Notes: generated from the letters alone by a model not told the origin. DNA of 64,000 nt from Panicum virgatum (GCF_016808335.1 NC_053137.1:9350506-9414505), one strand, 5' to 3'. Shown: positions 1-11,155, counted from the stretch's first letter. Made by a program: numbers and translations.

Positions 1-418
1 CGGCGACCACCGTCGTTTATTTATTTATTTTTAACTCTCGACCGTGGCGTCGTTGCGTCGATACCAGACGATGAGCGGCACGCTTGTCCTCGCGCCCTTG
101 AAGGCGCGTACCGTCCGGTCCATCTGCCTTGGCAGGGCGTGTTGGTTGGGGGGGGGTCGAGGGCTCCTCGGCTACCTGTTAACCTTAGGCGCACCCCAGC
201 GGACGGGCCGCCGCGGCGTAACACACGGGTAGGAGAAACGCCACCACGGTCCACGCAGGTAAATACCGCTGCTCCTGTGCAGTCGGCAACCACGCGCGCC
301 CACCTGCGTATGTACGTACGCGTCCGTATACTACCATCCCCGCGGTCCGCCCACCTGCCATGACATCACGCGCACATTAACATCTCGTAAACGAGAAGCG
401 TGTTTCTACCCTGACTAA
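1..418. other. Flank outside transposons, unassigned
   Basis: GC-rich sequence with no gene I can name. It holds a short G-run near 148-155 that is much longer in the duplicate at 58277-58290. Short open frames exist on both strands but show no recognisable domain. Confidence 0.4.
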
Positions 419-1435
419 GGCTGTCCGCAGTAGGTACTGGGAACCATCCGGTACCCGGTACTCCAGTATGGGAGTAGTGTTTTTCCAAGCAGCGGGGGAC
501 GCTAAACCATACGGCACGGTGGCATTTGGGCGCGGGTACTGGATTCCCAGGGGAGGGAGCGGACGGACGGTAAACACCACGTTGACCTGCTCCTTCCGCC
601 ACTGCCAACTGCCCCGCCTTCGCGCCGGGCCTCGAAATGGAAGAGAGGTAGGGAGCAGTACCACTGGCCCCCGTAGACGGAGCAGCGCCGCCGGCCACCG
701 TGGCCGAAAGAGAGAAAGAGATCTCTGGAGAGAGAAATAGAGAACGACGGATGTGTGGAGTCCGCCGAGGGGGCCGAAGAGGGAGGGGTCGGCTTGGAGG
801 GAGGAGCTCCGCCGCCGCGGCCGGCGCTTGCATGAGCTCGAGCTCTGCTACCGCGGCCGGACGAAGGAGGGAGGAGGCGGTGGAGGCCAGATCCGGGAGC
901 GAGGGAGGAGGGCGCCGGTCCTCGTGCGGCGCCGCCGGCGGGCTTGGGGAGGAGGAAGGGCGGCGAGGAGGCCGAGGTAGAGGGAGGAGGAAGGTCGGTG
1001 AGGAGGCCGAGGTCAGAGGAGAGGTTCGGGGTGGTGGAGGCCAAAGAAGCAGATATGGCCGTGCCGGAGCTCGAGCAGGCAGACCTCGCCCTTTCCCCTG
1101 CACGCTCGCCGGATCCGACGACCGAGGGAGCAACGGAGGGCACGGGGAGGAGGGGTGCCAGGGAAGGAAGGGCGCGATGGCTGAGGGATAGAGGAGCGAG
1201 GAAGAGAGAGGGGGGAGGAGAGGGGCGGGCGTAGTGGACTGATGGGAGGGCGGGGGGATTAAAAAAAGAAAAAAAATATGATATGTGGGTCCTAGAGGCT
1301 GGTAGTTGGTATAGAGGATACATATAGAGAATGGATGTGTGGGGAAGATCTGAATATAGAAAAAAAAATCTTGATGACTAGGACGAAATATTCTTTTTAG
1401 AGGATGAATTTAAAGTATGACGAGTGCGGACAGCC
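419..1435. mobile_element. GC-rich non-autonomous PIF/Harbinger-like element
   Basis: The ends read ggctgtccgca and tgcggacagcc, an 11-bp perfect inverted repeat flanked by TAA on both sides (416-418 and 1436-1438). A 3-bp TWA duplication is the PIF/Harbinger signature. The right ~180 bp is AT-rich, while the interior (about 560-1250) is extremely GC- and purine-skewed. The long open frames there are compositional and have no transposase motifs. Two further members are present: 58555-59534 (inside the duplication) and 48705-50097 (opposite orientation, more diverged). Family assignment rests on TIR and target size only. Confidence 0.75.
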
Positions 1436-1574
1436 TAACTGGCGGTAATGGCCGGCCTACTGCGTGTGGCGCCACCACCGGCCGTGCGCTGCCACTGCAC
1501 CGGCGGCTATCAGGGCGGTCAGGACCACGGTCCACGGACAAACAGGCAACATGCATCCCTTGGCGTCGCCGCGA

Positions 1575-1825
1575 TTGTATTTTTTGCTTTTTAGCCCTTC
1601 TCGCAAAAGTTTTTCACATATAGGCCCTTTTCATAGCGAATTGCGAAAATGGACCCTACGGCTTGGTGCCGTAGACAACGGCGCCGAGATAACACGTCTC
1701 AGCACCATTGTCTGCGGTGCTGAGGCGCCACGCCCGCATGCCGACTTGGACGAGCTGTTGCTGACGTGGATCCAGAGCTCGGTGCCACAGATCACGGTGC
1801 CGAGCTCAGCGCCGATCCCTGGACA
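1575..1825 (+). repeat. MULE left terminal inverted repeat
   Basis: Matches 7408-7660 in inverted orientation with scattered substitutions. It has an AT-rich outer end, then a GC-rich inner part repeating ggcgccgag-like motifs. The copy in the right duplicate starts at 59674. Confidence 0.88.
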
Positions 1826-2113
1826 TAATCAAACTGCCCGACCACCCCCTTTCTCTCCCTTTCTTTCTTCCTCATTCCCACCTCTCGGGTTTTCTCCTTA
1901 CCCCAACCCGCCAAAACTCCATAATCTAGTTGTTCTACCTTGGAAACATCGATTTGATCCGTAGATCTTCGGAAGGAAGGTACATTCTCTCATGGCGTCA
2001 ATTTTTACGCATTGTTTCATTCCGTATTATGTGTATTTTGAAAATAAAGATATGTCATTAGTTAGGGTATGAAGTAATGTGTAATGTGTGTATGTGTGTT
2101 GTTGAAACGTAGG

Positions 2114-2795
2114 ATGCCAAGGCGTGGTAAGGCTAGTAAACCAAGGTAGGATTCATGGAACTTATTAATTTGTGCCTATAATTCATTTTTACTGTTCACT
2201 TAGTATGTCATATATTTTGATTAGGGTTCGTGTGGCAAATGCATATGAACGATTGCCTCTACCTAGCGGTGTTCCTGTGCCGATGTGTTTTTGCGGCGAT
2301 CCTTTCAAGGTTGCCAAATCCGACGAAGAAGACACGTATCGGTAGAGGTATTGGATGTGTTCGAATTATGCATTTGAGCCTTCACCTCAGATGATCTGCA
2401 TTGGATTGATGGTGGGAATTGTCTGTTTTGTTGTGCTAACCTGTTTCCTAATTTTTTTTATGTGTATGATTAAATGCCAAACATTAAATATTTTGCAGAC
2501 CCCTCCACCGCTATGTGATTTTGAGCAGGGGATTGATACTGAGATCAAGTAGGAAGACAAAGAATGGATGGAGAAGTTGAAGGGCTGGGATGCAGAGCGC
2601 GAGGAGTGGGTGGAGAGCAGGTGCAAAGAGGAGGCAGCAGAGAAGGAGCGCGAAGCAGAGATGCGAATGAGGCATGAAGTTGAGGCAAGGGAGGTCAGAG
2701 AGAAAAACCTAGAGTGTGCTCGTCGTGCGAAAGCAGCAATGGAGGAGAATCCCGTTGTTCTGAGGAAGGGGAAGTGGCCTTGTTGCACGCAGTAG
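2114..2795 (+). pseudogene. MULE accessory protein relic: GRF-like zinc finger plus charged coiled coil
   Basis: The start at 2114 (MPRRGKASKPR) is followed by a GT-AG intron (2146-2224). The next exon has a Cys-rich MCFCGD motif and the WMCSNYAF block seen in grass MULE and GRF-type accessory proteins. A further intron ends at the acceptor before 2499. The last exon encodes a Glu/Arg/Lys-rich helix (EREAEMRMRHEVEAREV) ending at KGKWPCCTQ. Two in-frame TAG codons break it: 2343-2345, at a likely Gln codon just before the RYWMC motif, and 2550-2552, just before the coiled coil. Both stops also occur in the right duplicate. A role in transposition is inferred from location only. Confidence 0.7.
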
Positions 2796-3272
2796 TATCC
2801 TTCAGTTGGTAGATGTATGGACTAGTCTTGGACAAAGTTGTCGAGTATTTCATTTTCAGTGTGTTGTCATGTGGTGGACCATTTGTTATGTCGTTCTGCT
2901 GTTAGATGTATCCTTCAGTCATGGACTCGATTTCTTTGTTGTCATGTACTGCATCATGAATTGGATTATTGTGTTGGTGAATTATTCATGTCGGTAAGCA
3001 AAGTAATAGGAGGCTGGACAGAAAGTCAAACGAGCTAATACTACTAAAAGCAGGAATGGACGTTGCACAAATTGTCATCACACAACAGTTGCAGTGGCAT
3101 GTAATTGCACATGTTTCATAACTAAACCTAACATGCCTTAGGGAATTGAAATCACGCCATCACAGAACAGTTGCAGTGGCATGTAATGGCACCAGTGCCA
3201 TAACTAAACTTAACATGCCTTAGGGAATTTAAATCACGCCATCACACAACATTACAGGAAGTGGCAATGGAC

Positions 3273-3972
3273 TTAGTAGTGTTCCCACATAGAAAACTGA
3301 GTTGCACCTTCTCCATAGTATCCTCCCATGCTTGGTGGCGGGGGGGGGGGGGGGGGAGGAGGAGGAGGAGGAGTAGGACCCTTATTCTTGTGATATGGGC
3401 ACTTGCAATAGGAATCATTGCAGAGTACCTCATGTGAATCGGTATCATCGGTGTTGATATCATCTTCCACGTTACCGGCACTCACTTCCCTTTCTAGATC
3501 GAAGATACAATTCTGAAGATAGTAGATGTACTCCACATGCGGATGAATAGGAGGAGGATCGACCCATCTAGCGAACTTGTAGCCTTCCGGAGCCTCGGAA
3601 GACTAAAACAGACAAACCCGTGTAAATTTTATAAAACATGAGAAAATTATTGTGTAAAGGAGGAGTGATATCAAGTACCCATGCTCGCGGGCATCTGAAG
3701 AAGCGACGACCTTCATCCATCCCCTCGGTCATCATCTGCACTATGCAGTCCTCACCATGCGAACATTTTGGCCACTCTCCTTTGCGATTATTGTATCCCC
3801 TCAGCGGGATGTCGTTGCTGAACTCAGATTTGCACTCAACTAGGAACTCATATACAACTTCCCCAAAGAAGTTTGGACCAATAGGTCCGTCCCACACAAT
3901 GTGAGGACCCTTCCTTGCCCCCTTTCCGCTCGCACGGCCTAAACCCTTTCCACTAAAAGACCCTCCAAACAT
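3273..3972 (-). CDS. GRF zinc-finger protein carried by the MULE, open
   Basis: Two exons on the minus strand: 3972-3679 (98 codons, starting MFGGSFSGKG) and 3602-3273, joined in phase 0 through a GT-AG intron (3678-3603). The product is about 207 residues with no internal stop. Residues about 65-115 fit the GRF zinc finger, a nucleic-acid-binding motif: WPKCSHGEDC, GRRFFRCPRAW, then FARWVDPPP across the splice. The C-terminal half has an acidic helix, a CKCPYHKNKG Cys/His motif and a poly-proline run encoded by a G-run at 3339-3357. It ends SMWEHY. The right duplicate (61371-62064) is also open with a shorter proline run. Its function in the element is unknown. Confidence 0.72.
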
Positions 3973-5225
3973 GACTGCATCAATTGAGCTGTTGGCTTGA
4001 AGTTGCGTCTCAACTGATGCGTGTATATATAGGCGAAGGCGTGTTTAGTATTAGTTCAGAGGAGATGTAAATGTATTTGAAAAGCCTACTTAGTATCACT
4101 GAAAAGTCTATTGCGAAGGACGCTGAAACGGCTACTTAGACGTGTCTGTACTTTTCTGAAACATGTTTCGCAGAGGATTAGACAGTACAGGCAAGTGTTG
4201 TCACATCTTTCTGCAAATGGTACATATAGGTGTACTGCAAAGCTGGAAGGACGCTGAAAAGGCTAGACTTGTGTTGTCACATCTGTCTGGGAAAAAACTT
4301 GTATATGCCGTAGTAATTAACAAATATGATATTACTTGCAATAATTTTTCCATATCACAAATCATCTAGGTTGAATTTTAAAATAAATTCATTTAGGTTG
4401 AATTTTGACTATAAATAAATTCATTTAGGTTGAATTTTAAAATATGATAGCGATGTAACTAGATTCATCTCGAAATGTAGTTTTGTAAAAGTATATATAT
4501 TGACTATATTTCATAATTATTTTATAGAAAAAAAGATAGTGGTCACAGTTGTTTTTGAAAATTGTGTCGATGTCTAAAACGACTTCATTTACCAACCTGG
4601 AGGGAGTATTTGCTCTTAGATTACTCCGTGTCTGCTATTTTGAAAATATTAACTCAAACGACACTGTCGCCTACTTCCAAATTGTTGGCGACTACCATTC
4701 CAAAAGTTTAATTTTACTTCGTGATTCTGTATTATTGACATTTGCCATTGCGAAAACACTAGCAAAAAAACCCCAAATTGTAGATGACTACATATGAATA
4801 TCATGGTCGTGAGGAGAGAAACCAAGAAACATTTCTTTGCGCAAAGCTACGACTATACTAGAGAAATTCTAGAAAGGAGACATTATCAACATCTATGTAT
4901 GCATCACATCAAAATCTTAAATCACATGTTTCATAAAGTTTCGATATCCATGCAGGCGCCAGCAATAACGGAAAAAATTCTGTAATTTAAATCACGGAAA
5001 AATTCGCAAGGGCTTCCCTTGTTTTACGAACATAATGGAACCCACAAACATAGCAAGTGCACATCGATAATAGTAATGGAAACAAATGACAAGTATAGTA
5101 TGACCATGATAAATAACCGACATCCAAACAGTCCAAACAGTCCATAGTGTTGAAACATAAAAAATAACAAGTCCAGACAGTCCATAAAGTTCATATGTAC
5201 AAACCATTTCACTCCAAATAATCCC

Positions 5226-5700
5226 TCACTGCCTCCTAGTCCTACCCCTGCCCTTCCCAAGAGCGTCCGTGCCTGGAGTGTAGGCGTCATGAGGACAACG
5301 TGCCTGTGCGCGCAAGGCTGCATCTGCTGTGTCGAAGGAGCATCCTCCAGCTGAGACAATCCAATCTCCTCGGCTTCCTCCTCCTCGAAAGTAGCCCGTG
5401 TACCACGGGACGAGCTCTGTCCTGCCAAGGCTGCAATGGAGGCCATAGAAGTGCCAACACCTGCAGAGGTGTGGGTGAAGCCGTGCACGTCCCTTTGTAC
5501 CGAAGTCCTGCAACCAAGATGGCTAGCAGCACGGCATAGCCATTTTGCAATTCTCTGTATTGAAACTTTTAGTAAGTGCACAAATCTGATTAATAGGTTG
5601 ATGTTAATACACATAACCGTTGCGAACTTACTTCAAGAAAAGTGTTCAGTGTGCCCTCGTCAACTATGGTTTGCCTCAGCGAGTTGCCCTGAAAACAACG
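5226..5700 (-). pseudogene. Unclassified coding relic downstream of the MULE transposase
   Basis: Minus-strand open stretches in overlapping frames. One contains an acidic FEEEEAEEIGLSQLE patch and the other ends in GKGRGRTRRQ. An exon-like piece nearer 5660 (LRQTIVDEGTLNTFLEV) precedes an intron-like AT-rich gap. I recognise no defined domain. It replaces the region where the C-terminal half of a MULE transposase would be expected, so it may be the fused 3' end of the element's main gene. The right copy (63392-63800) has a 14-bp deletion that changes the frame. Confidence 0.35.
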
Positions 5701-5769
5701 AAAGCTAGTGGTTACTCACCATATGTAATCGAATTATGCTAATGATTTTAATTTGTGCAATAATGTAAT

Positions 5770-7370
5770 TGCAAGCTAACATAACACACAATCCAACGGT
5801 GGTGCAACGGTGGGTACCCCGGAATCTGCTTCTCTACAGCATTGAGTATACCCTGGTGCCTATCTAAAATGACACAAACCTCCCTGCCAGAGCCTACAAC
5901 ATGTCTCCGAACAAGCCGCAAGAACCATTCCTAGCTGTCTTTGTTCTCCCTCTCCACCAAAGCAAACGCCAAAGGAACCAATGAATTGTTAGCATCACAT
6001 GCAATGACTATCAATAGTGTGCTCATATACTTGCCCAGGAGGAATGTACCATCAATGGAAAACACCGGACGACAATGCCTGAAGGCCTCCACGGACTAGG
6101 GAAAACACCAGAAAGTACGGAAGAATATCTGTCTCCCGTTCCTCCATTCATCCGGCTTTGGGATGTTCTCATAATGCATGCCTGTATTTGCTGTTTTCAT
6201 TGCATTAAACAGTGCTGGCGACTTCTCATAAGCCTCCTCCCAGTCCCCATATATCATCTTCCAGGCCCGTTGCTTTGCCCGCCATGCTTTTCCGTACTTT
6301 ATCTTGTAATGAAATAGCTTCTCATTCAATTCAATAATTGACCTAAACTTCATGTTGGACTACTCCTTTAATATTGAGTACAACCTTGATGCAATGAGGA
6401 TAGATGTCAGCTGTCGATGTCTCTATTCTAGCTCTTCCTCGGCACAAGTGTGTGGTCCTACAACCTTTGTGATCTTGAACTTTCTCGTGACCTTCTGTTT
6501 CCGAGCACAGACCCGACAATTGCAATTTGCCTTGTTGCACACCATTGTGTAACGTCTCTGCACATAAAAATGCCTAACCTTGAAAGGCCTTTTCCGTTTC
6601 ACTAAATACTCCTGCAACCACCTCGGCAGTGTAGGCAAGTCCCTGAACACAATGCCCTTCTTAATTTCAACCGCTTCGTCATCACCATGCTCATGGCACT
6701 GTAGCAGCTCATCTTCTCTTCCTTCTGCATATGCCTTGTCAAGATTCCTGTCATCGCTAAATTCAGAAACTTCTGGATCAATATCAGGACAAACAAGTCT
6801 GATGAGCTCTCTATCTTCTGCGCTCAATGGGGGTAGAGGACCGTCATCATCTGAATCTACAGCTCTAACAATGTCATAAGGCTCCTCTTGATCAGGAATC
6901 AAGCATTCCACACTATTAGAGCCCCGCACAGTATTGACTGGTGGAGGGTCTGGAGGAAAACCAATATTATGAGGGCCCTCTCCTGCATTTAAGCCACATA
7001 TAGAAAAAGGCATTGGTACCAAGAAATGGAATCAAGGCTCAAATCGAAATGGAAATGAAAATGTTTAACAAAGTCACGTACTTGGATGGTCTTGACTCAT
7101 AGGAATCTCCTGAGGAGACATACCAACATCAAGAAAAATCCCAACTTGATTCGGGCAAGATTGCGCATCAGGGACCCGAACCACATCTTCAACATCGATC
7201 TGAGTGTTGGCTAACGGCAGTTCTGCGACTGCCGGATTGCCCCGTTCTTGCGATAGCACATGAGGGTTGGATGCTCATTACGGGTTGGACACACTGGAGG
7301 GTGGGATCATTTGACACCTTCCGCATAATCAAATCTAAACATTGGATCTCATTCTTCATGACAGTATTGA
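5770..7370 (-). pseudogene. MuDR-type transposase relic
   Basis: Reading leftwards: an N-terminal part (7365-7074) with CLDLI and QPVMS blocks, then a small intron. An acidic region follows, then the MuDR DNA-binding-like region (6425-6680; LPRWLQEYLVKRKRPFKV and a Cys cluster CNKANCNCRVC). Next come the YKIKYGKAWRAKQRAWKMIYG block and the MULE catalytic core PVFSIDGTFL (first Asp), CVILDRHQGI (second Asp). The frame is constant but broken by TAG at 6425-6423, 6362-6360, 6098-6096 and 5933-5931. Two of these fall where homologues have Gln (WCFP*SVEAF) or Trp (KDS*EWF). The C-terminal half with the catalytic Glu is not found. Dead autonomous transposase. Confidence 0.85.
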
Positions 7371-7407
7371 CATACCTCTTCCCACCCAATCTCTGATGCA
7401 ATCCTGA

Positions 7408-7660
7408 CATACCAAGATCTGCGGTGCCGAGCTCGGCGCCAAGATTCACGGCGCCGAGCCTCGACCACGTCAGACTCCAGGTCACCCAGCTGGTTGAGCG
7501 GGCATGGCACCTTAGCACCGCAGACTATGGCGCCGAGACGTATTATCTTAGCGCCATGGTCTACGGCGTCGAGCCCCAGGGTCCATTTCCGCAAATCATT
7601 ACGAAAAGGGCCTATATGTGAAAAACTTTTACAAAAAGGGCTAGAAAGAAAAAAAAAGCA
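7408..7660 (-). repeat. MULE right terminal inverted repeat
   Basis: Inverted partner of 1575-1825. The outer end abuts the target duplication gtcgccgcga at 7661-7670. It probably contains the promoter of the minus-strand transposase, which begins just inside it, but no clear TATA box was picked out. Confidence 0.88.
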
Positions 7661-8073
7661 GTCGCCGCGAGTTAAGGCACGTACGCGCATATACGGCGGC
7701 GCTGGCTGATCAGTGAGCGCGCCACGAAGGATCTCAGCAATCGATCTCCGATATTATGTTTTTTTTTTCGTTTTTGGAAACAACACAACACGTTTGCAGC
7801 AGCCCCAGTTTTCCTTTCACGGCCTCGCGGGTCTTCTGCCGGTTCTGCGTGACTCCGCACCCTGCTGCATGCACCACGGTCCACGGCACCCCACGCCAGA
7901 TTCTGCATGCACCCAATTAGTGGTGGGCCCCAGCATCCCATTCCCAAAGTGGCCGCCGTGAGGCCACGCGTTACTACATGCACTTCTGCACCACGGCGAG
8001 ATTACGCATGCGCCCCAGGTGGTGGTGGGCCCACCATCCCATTCCCTTTTGACTTCCTCAAATCCAATGTTTA
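7661..8073. other. Intergenic, no gene seen
   Basis: Begins with the MULE target duplication (7661-7670). It contains a short direct repeat, ccatcccattccc, near 7933 and 8032. Open frames here lack domains. Confidence 0.5.
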
Positions 8074-8500
8074 GAGCATCTCCACCAGTTTGGCAAATCG
8101 AGTTACCATCTTTGATTTTTGGCAAAAACGTTAAAAATACTCCGCCAACAATTTGGCAAAAGACTTGGCAATTTTTGGGAACTTGGGAAAAACCAGTCTC
8201 CAATGTGTAAATATACGCGCGCGGCGCGCGGTTGTCATCGTGGTTTCTAGTCAGGTGGGAGGGTGAAAAAAGAAATAAATAACAGAGAAGGGTTCCTGAT
8301 TTAAGTTTTCAAGAGGTGGAAGGGCATAAATATAATTTTGTTTCTCTCTCAGGGTTCCTGATGTAAGTTAGATCTGGATTTGGCAAGTGAATTATGCCAA
8401 ACTGTTGAAAATAAGCTCTTTTTTACTTGATATATCTTTTTAGAAGTTGGCAAAACACAAGATATGCCAAGTAAAATATGGCAAACTCTTGGAGATGCTC
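8074..8500. mobile_element. MITE, PIF/Tourist-like (gagcatctcc ends)
   Basis: The ends are a ~24-bp imperfect inverted repeat: gagcatctccaccagtttgg on the left and the complement of caaactcttggagatgctc on the right. The flanks are TTA (8071-8073) and TTG (8501-8503), compatible with a mutated TWA duplication. The interior repeats ttggca motifs and has no ORF. A solo end of the same type lies at 10319 (gagcatcttcaagag). Confidence 0.75.
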
Positions 8501-9717
8501 TTGTTGTTTTGAAAAAAAATCAATTGTTAAATGTATAATTTATATACATAACTTAGTATACAAAAAATTATATAAAGCAAAAGAAAGTGCACTCAGATGT
8601 ATAGCAAAAAAAGAAGAAAATAATTTATACAACAAACTTGTGTTGCTAAAGTATGAAAAAAATATGTTTATATGATAAATTTATATATATAACTTTTATG
8701 GAAAGAATCATATAATTAACATTTCCATCAAAACTTTGTTGCAAACAAATTTGAAGAGAAAAAAAAGTTGCGCAGAAAGATAATTCTCAGAAGGAAAGAA
8801 ATATTGATATAACTTATGCAAAAGAATTCGTTCACAAAAGAACTTATTCAAAAGAAAGCAAAACAATTATATGAAGTTTAACTTATGCAGAAAAGAAGCC
8901 AAAACTAATATAATATGTATATATAACTTCTCCAATAACAAAGTTATTGTATCCGTTGCAACAATTTTTTGGGAGGGAAAATAAGGAAACGAAAGAAAAA
9001 AACAAGCACTCGCCTCCGGCACGCGGCAGCGCTGCTTGCTGTGCCTATGCTGGGTGGCTGGCAGCAACTTGGTGGCGCAGCAGCTCTCCGATGTGAAGGA
9101 TAAAAGAGAAAAAAAAGAATAGGGTAGAAAATAGATGAGACGAGTCAGGTGGGAAGGAAAAATGAGGGTAGAAAGCAGTTGATAGTTGGTAGGGCCACGC
9201 ACGTGAGAGCAGTGCAGGCAACTCGCACGGTCGGAGAATCGACTCCCGCCCATAAACGCCGGGGCCAGCAGCTACGGGGCCAACTCGTACAGTGGGCTGA
9301 TTTCTACACGAGCCCGTGAAAGCTGCTCTTGCCGAGCATCCTCACTCGAGTAAGCTTTTCAGACAACTGCGGAGAAATATTTATTGTGCTTTAAGGGCCT
9401 GATTTTGTACGACAATGTTGCGTTTGTTAGACACTATACGCTGTCTGCAAAAATATGAAATTTTACCACTAATTAATTTTTTTATTGTAAAACTAATTGG
9501 CCTGCTGCAAACATCATATTTGTGGACGTTTTATTTTGAACAGACAAAGCGGATCACTTTTTTTTAACTCTTGAATGTTACAGGGAAATCTCAAACGGAA
9601 ATTCAGTTAAGTAGCTAGAAGACCTCTTTTTTTTAAGAAATAAGTAGAAGACCTCTTGTTACTTGCGACGCTAGTTCTACTTCTTCGCACCCTATACATC
9701 TAAGTAATCAAGATGTA
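8501..9717. other. Intergenic, no gene seen
   Basis: AT-rich to about 8990, then a moderately GC-rich stretch (9000-9330). The best open frame (minus, 8867-9253) is low-complexity without domains. Nothing supports a gene. Confidence 0.45.
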
Positions 9718-9972
9718 CTCCCTCCATATAGGAAATAGATGACGTTCAGGACAACGACACGGTTTCAAAGCATAACTTTGGCTGCTTATTTTTATAAAAA
9801 TATTTATTGAAAAGTGATATATATATATTATGAAAGTGTTTTTTAAGACAAATCTATTCATATAATTTTCACTTTTTCAAACTCAATAACTTAAAAGTTA
9901 TTCATGATTTATATTCCCAATGTTTAACTCAAACCTTGTCCAAAACGACATCTAAATCCTATATGGAGGGAG
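9718..9972. mobile_element. Stowaway MITE (Tc1/mariner type)
   Basis: 255 bp bounded by ctccctccatatagg and its near-perfect complement (about 22 of 24 positions match), with TA on both sides (9716-9717 and 9973-9974). The CTCCCTC terminus and TA target are the Stowaway signature. Confidence 0.92.
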
Positions 9973-10080
9973 TACTTGTGAATGCAACAAACATTCAAGA
10001 TGGTCAAATGCTGTCGTAACACGAAATATAACAATACCCGGGCGTGTCCTGAACAGGTTACCACTGATGGCTAATGTTGG

Positions 10081-10318
10081 TTTTTTTTTGGAACCAACAA
10101 TATTCGACAAGTGCGTTTCTATTGATTTAACAGAAAAAAGTACAAAGTTATGCCCCTAAGAGGCCATAACCAAGAAAAAAAACCCCACAGAATTAGGGCC
10201 GCATCCACACTTCTACAGGCTAGTAAAGCACATGCCCGCATCCACATTTCTACAAACTCTCATACCGCATTAAAGATAATCAATTCATTAACCCGTGCGC
10301 CTGAGTTAGCAATATTAG
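10081..10318 (-). mobile_element. Probable LINE 3' end, antisense
   Basis: A T-run at 10081-10089, read on the minus strand, becomes a poly(A) tail after a sequence resembling grass LINE 3' untranslated regions. No ORF-encoded domains remain, and no target duplication was identified. Assignment is tentative. Confidence 0.35.
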
Positions 10319-10507
10319 AGCATCTTCAAGAGTTTCTTCAAATCACACAAAGCCAAATCTCATTTAGCTAGCCATTTAGCTATCTAAAGGGTGGGAAACC
10401 CAGCAGCTTCTCCATCCATCCTCTTCTCCTGCTGACTAGTGGGCCCCCGATCCATCTCCTTCTTCACGAGCTGCCTCCGCCCACTCCACCCCATCTCCCT
10501 CCGGAAG

Positions 10508-10685
10508 CCCGCCGCCATCTGCGTCCTTCCCCATGCCACCGCTGGCCGCGTCCTACCCTTCCCTGCTGGCCCGGGAGTCGAGCCCGCCGCCATCTGCGTC
10601 CTTCCCCCGTGCCGCCGCCGGTCGCGTCGTCCCCTTCACCGGCGGCCTGGGAGTCAAGCCCGCCGCCAGCCGCATCCTACCCCTC
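10508..10685. repeat. 75-76 bp GC-rich tandem repeat
   Basis: Units start with cccgccgcca at 10508 and 10583, and with a partial third at 10659. Internal blocks (tgcgtccttcccc, gggagtc) recur in register. It explains the proline/alanine-rich frames here, which are not taken as genes. Confidence 0.7.
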
Positions 10686-11155
10686 ATGCTGTTGAAAGTC
10701 TTGCCTCAGCTTTTCTTTGAGGTGGTACCAGCTTGAGACTGACAATGTTTGCAGATAAGAGTACCAGCTTGTGACTGGACCTTCGCAAGCCATGTCGAAT
10801 GACTTTGCCATGGTCGGATCGTCTCCGCCAGCAGAGGTGATTGTAGCTTCATATGCCATAAGGAATTGGGTTGGATCCGTTGATTCGTTGTACTTTGGGA
10901 GTTGGGTGGGTTTGTAGCCGAGAGGCTAAGGTGTTTGCTGTAGTGTTGCTGAAAGTGGAGAGTTGGGTAAAATGGGGGGTTTGGTGGGTATTGGTGGTGG
11001 GTGTCCTCTTGTCGAAGGTGATTCGTTTGGCGAAGGTTGTGGGTTTCTATTTGTTGTGATGTCTCCATTGAAGAGTGGAAGGGTATTTGGTTGTGGAGCA
11101 TTTGGGTGCCCTCACAAGCTTTTTGTAGGTCTTCGACTTCGGTTTGCATTGCGGC
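10677..11155 (-). pseudogene. LTR-retrotransposon gag relic
   Basis: On the minus strand, a piece ending near 10677 carries the Retrotrans_gag-type string MAKSFDMACEG, followed by WYSYLQTLSVSSWYHLKEKL. The piece before it (LAAMQTEVEDLQK then a Pro/Gln/His-rich stretch) resembles the gag N-terminal coiled coil and linker. A frame change separates them. Neither LTRs nor pol are visible; the CACTA element has inserted at its upstream edge. Confidence 0.65.

Larger units (their letters stand above)
1..5879 (+). repeat. Left copy of a >=5.9-kb direct segmental duplication
   Basis: This block reappears in the same orientation at 58128-64000, so the spacing is about 58.1 kb. The left block starts at the window edge and the right block runs off the other edge, so the true length is unknown. 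By eye the copies differ at about 1-2% of sites plus small indels: a G-run near 150, 35 bp missing from the right copy near 1130, 14 bp missing near 5420, and 24 bp extra in the right copy near 63750. The block contains two different transposons and their flanks at identical relative positions. It was therefore copied as a segment and is not two independent insertions. Confidence 0.95.
1575..7660. mobile_element. Mutator-like element (MULE) with long TIRs
   Basis: The two ends are inverted copies of each other over about 250 bp (1575-1825 and 7408-7660). They share the blocks tttttcacatataggccctt and ggcgccgag. The element is flanked by an identical direct repeat gtcgccgcga (1565-1574 and 7661-7670), which fits the 9-bp (8-11) target duplication of MULEs. 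Inside are a plus-strand GRF/coiled-coil relic (2114-2795), an intact minus-strand GRF gene (3273-3972), an unclassified minus coding relic near 5230-5700 and a MuDR-type transposase relic (5770-7370). The exact target duplication supports one intact insertion. The transposase stops suggest it can no longer move by itself. Confidence 0.92.

Noticed and set aside
366..1323. Long Pro/Ser-rich frames on the minus strand
   Set aside because: Same compositional effect in the GC-rich element at 419-1435; the duplicate at 58502-59423 shows frame-changing indels.
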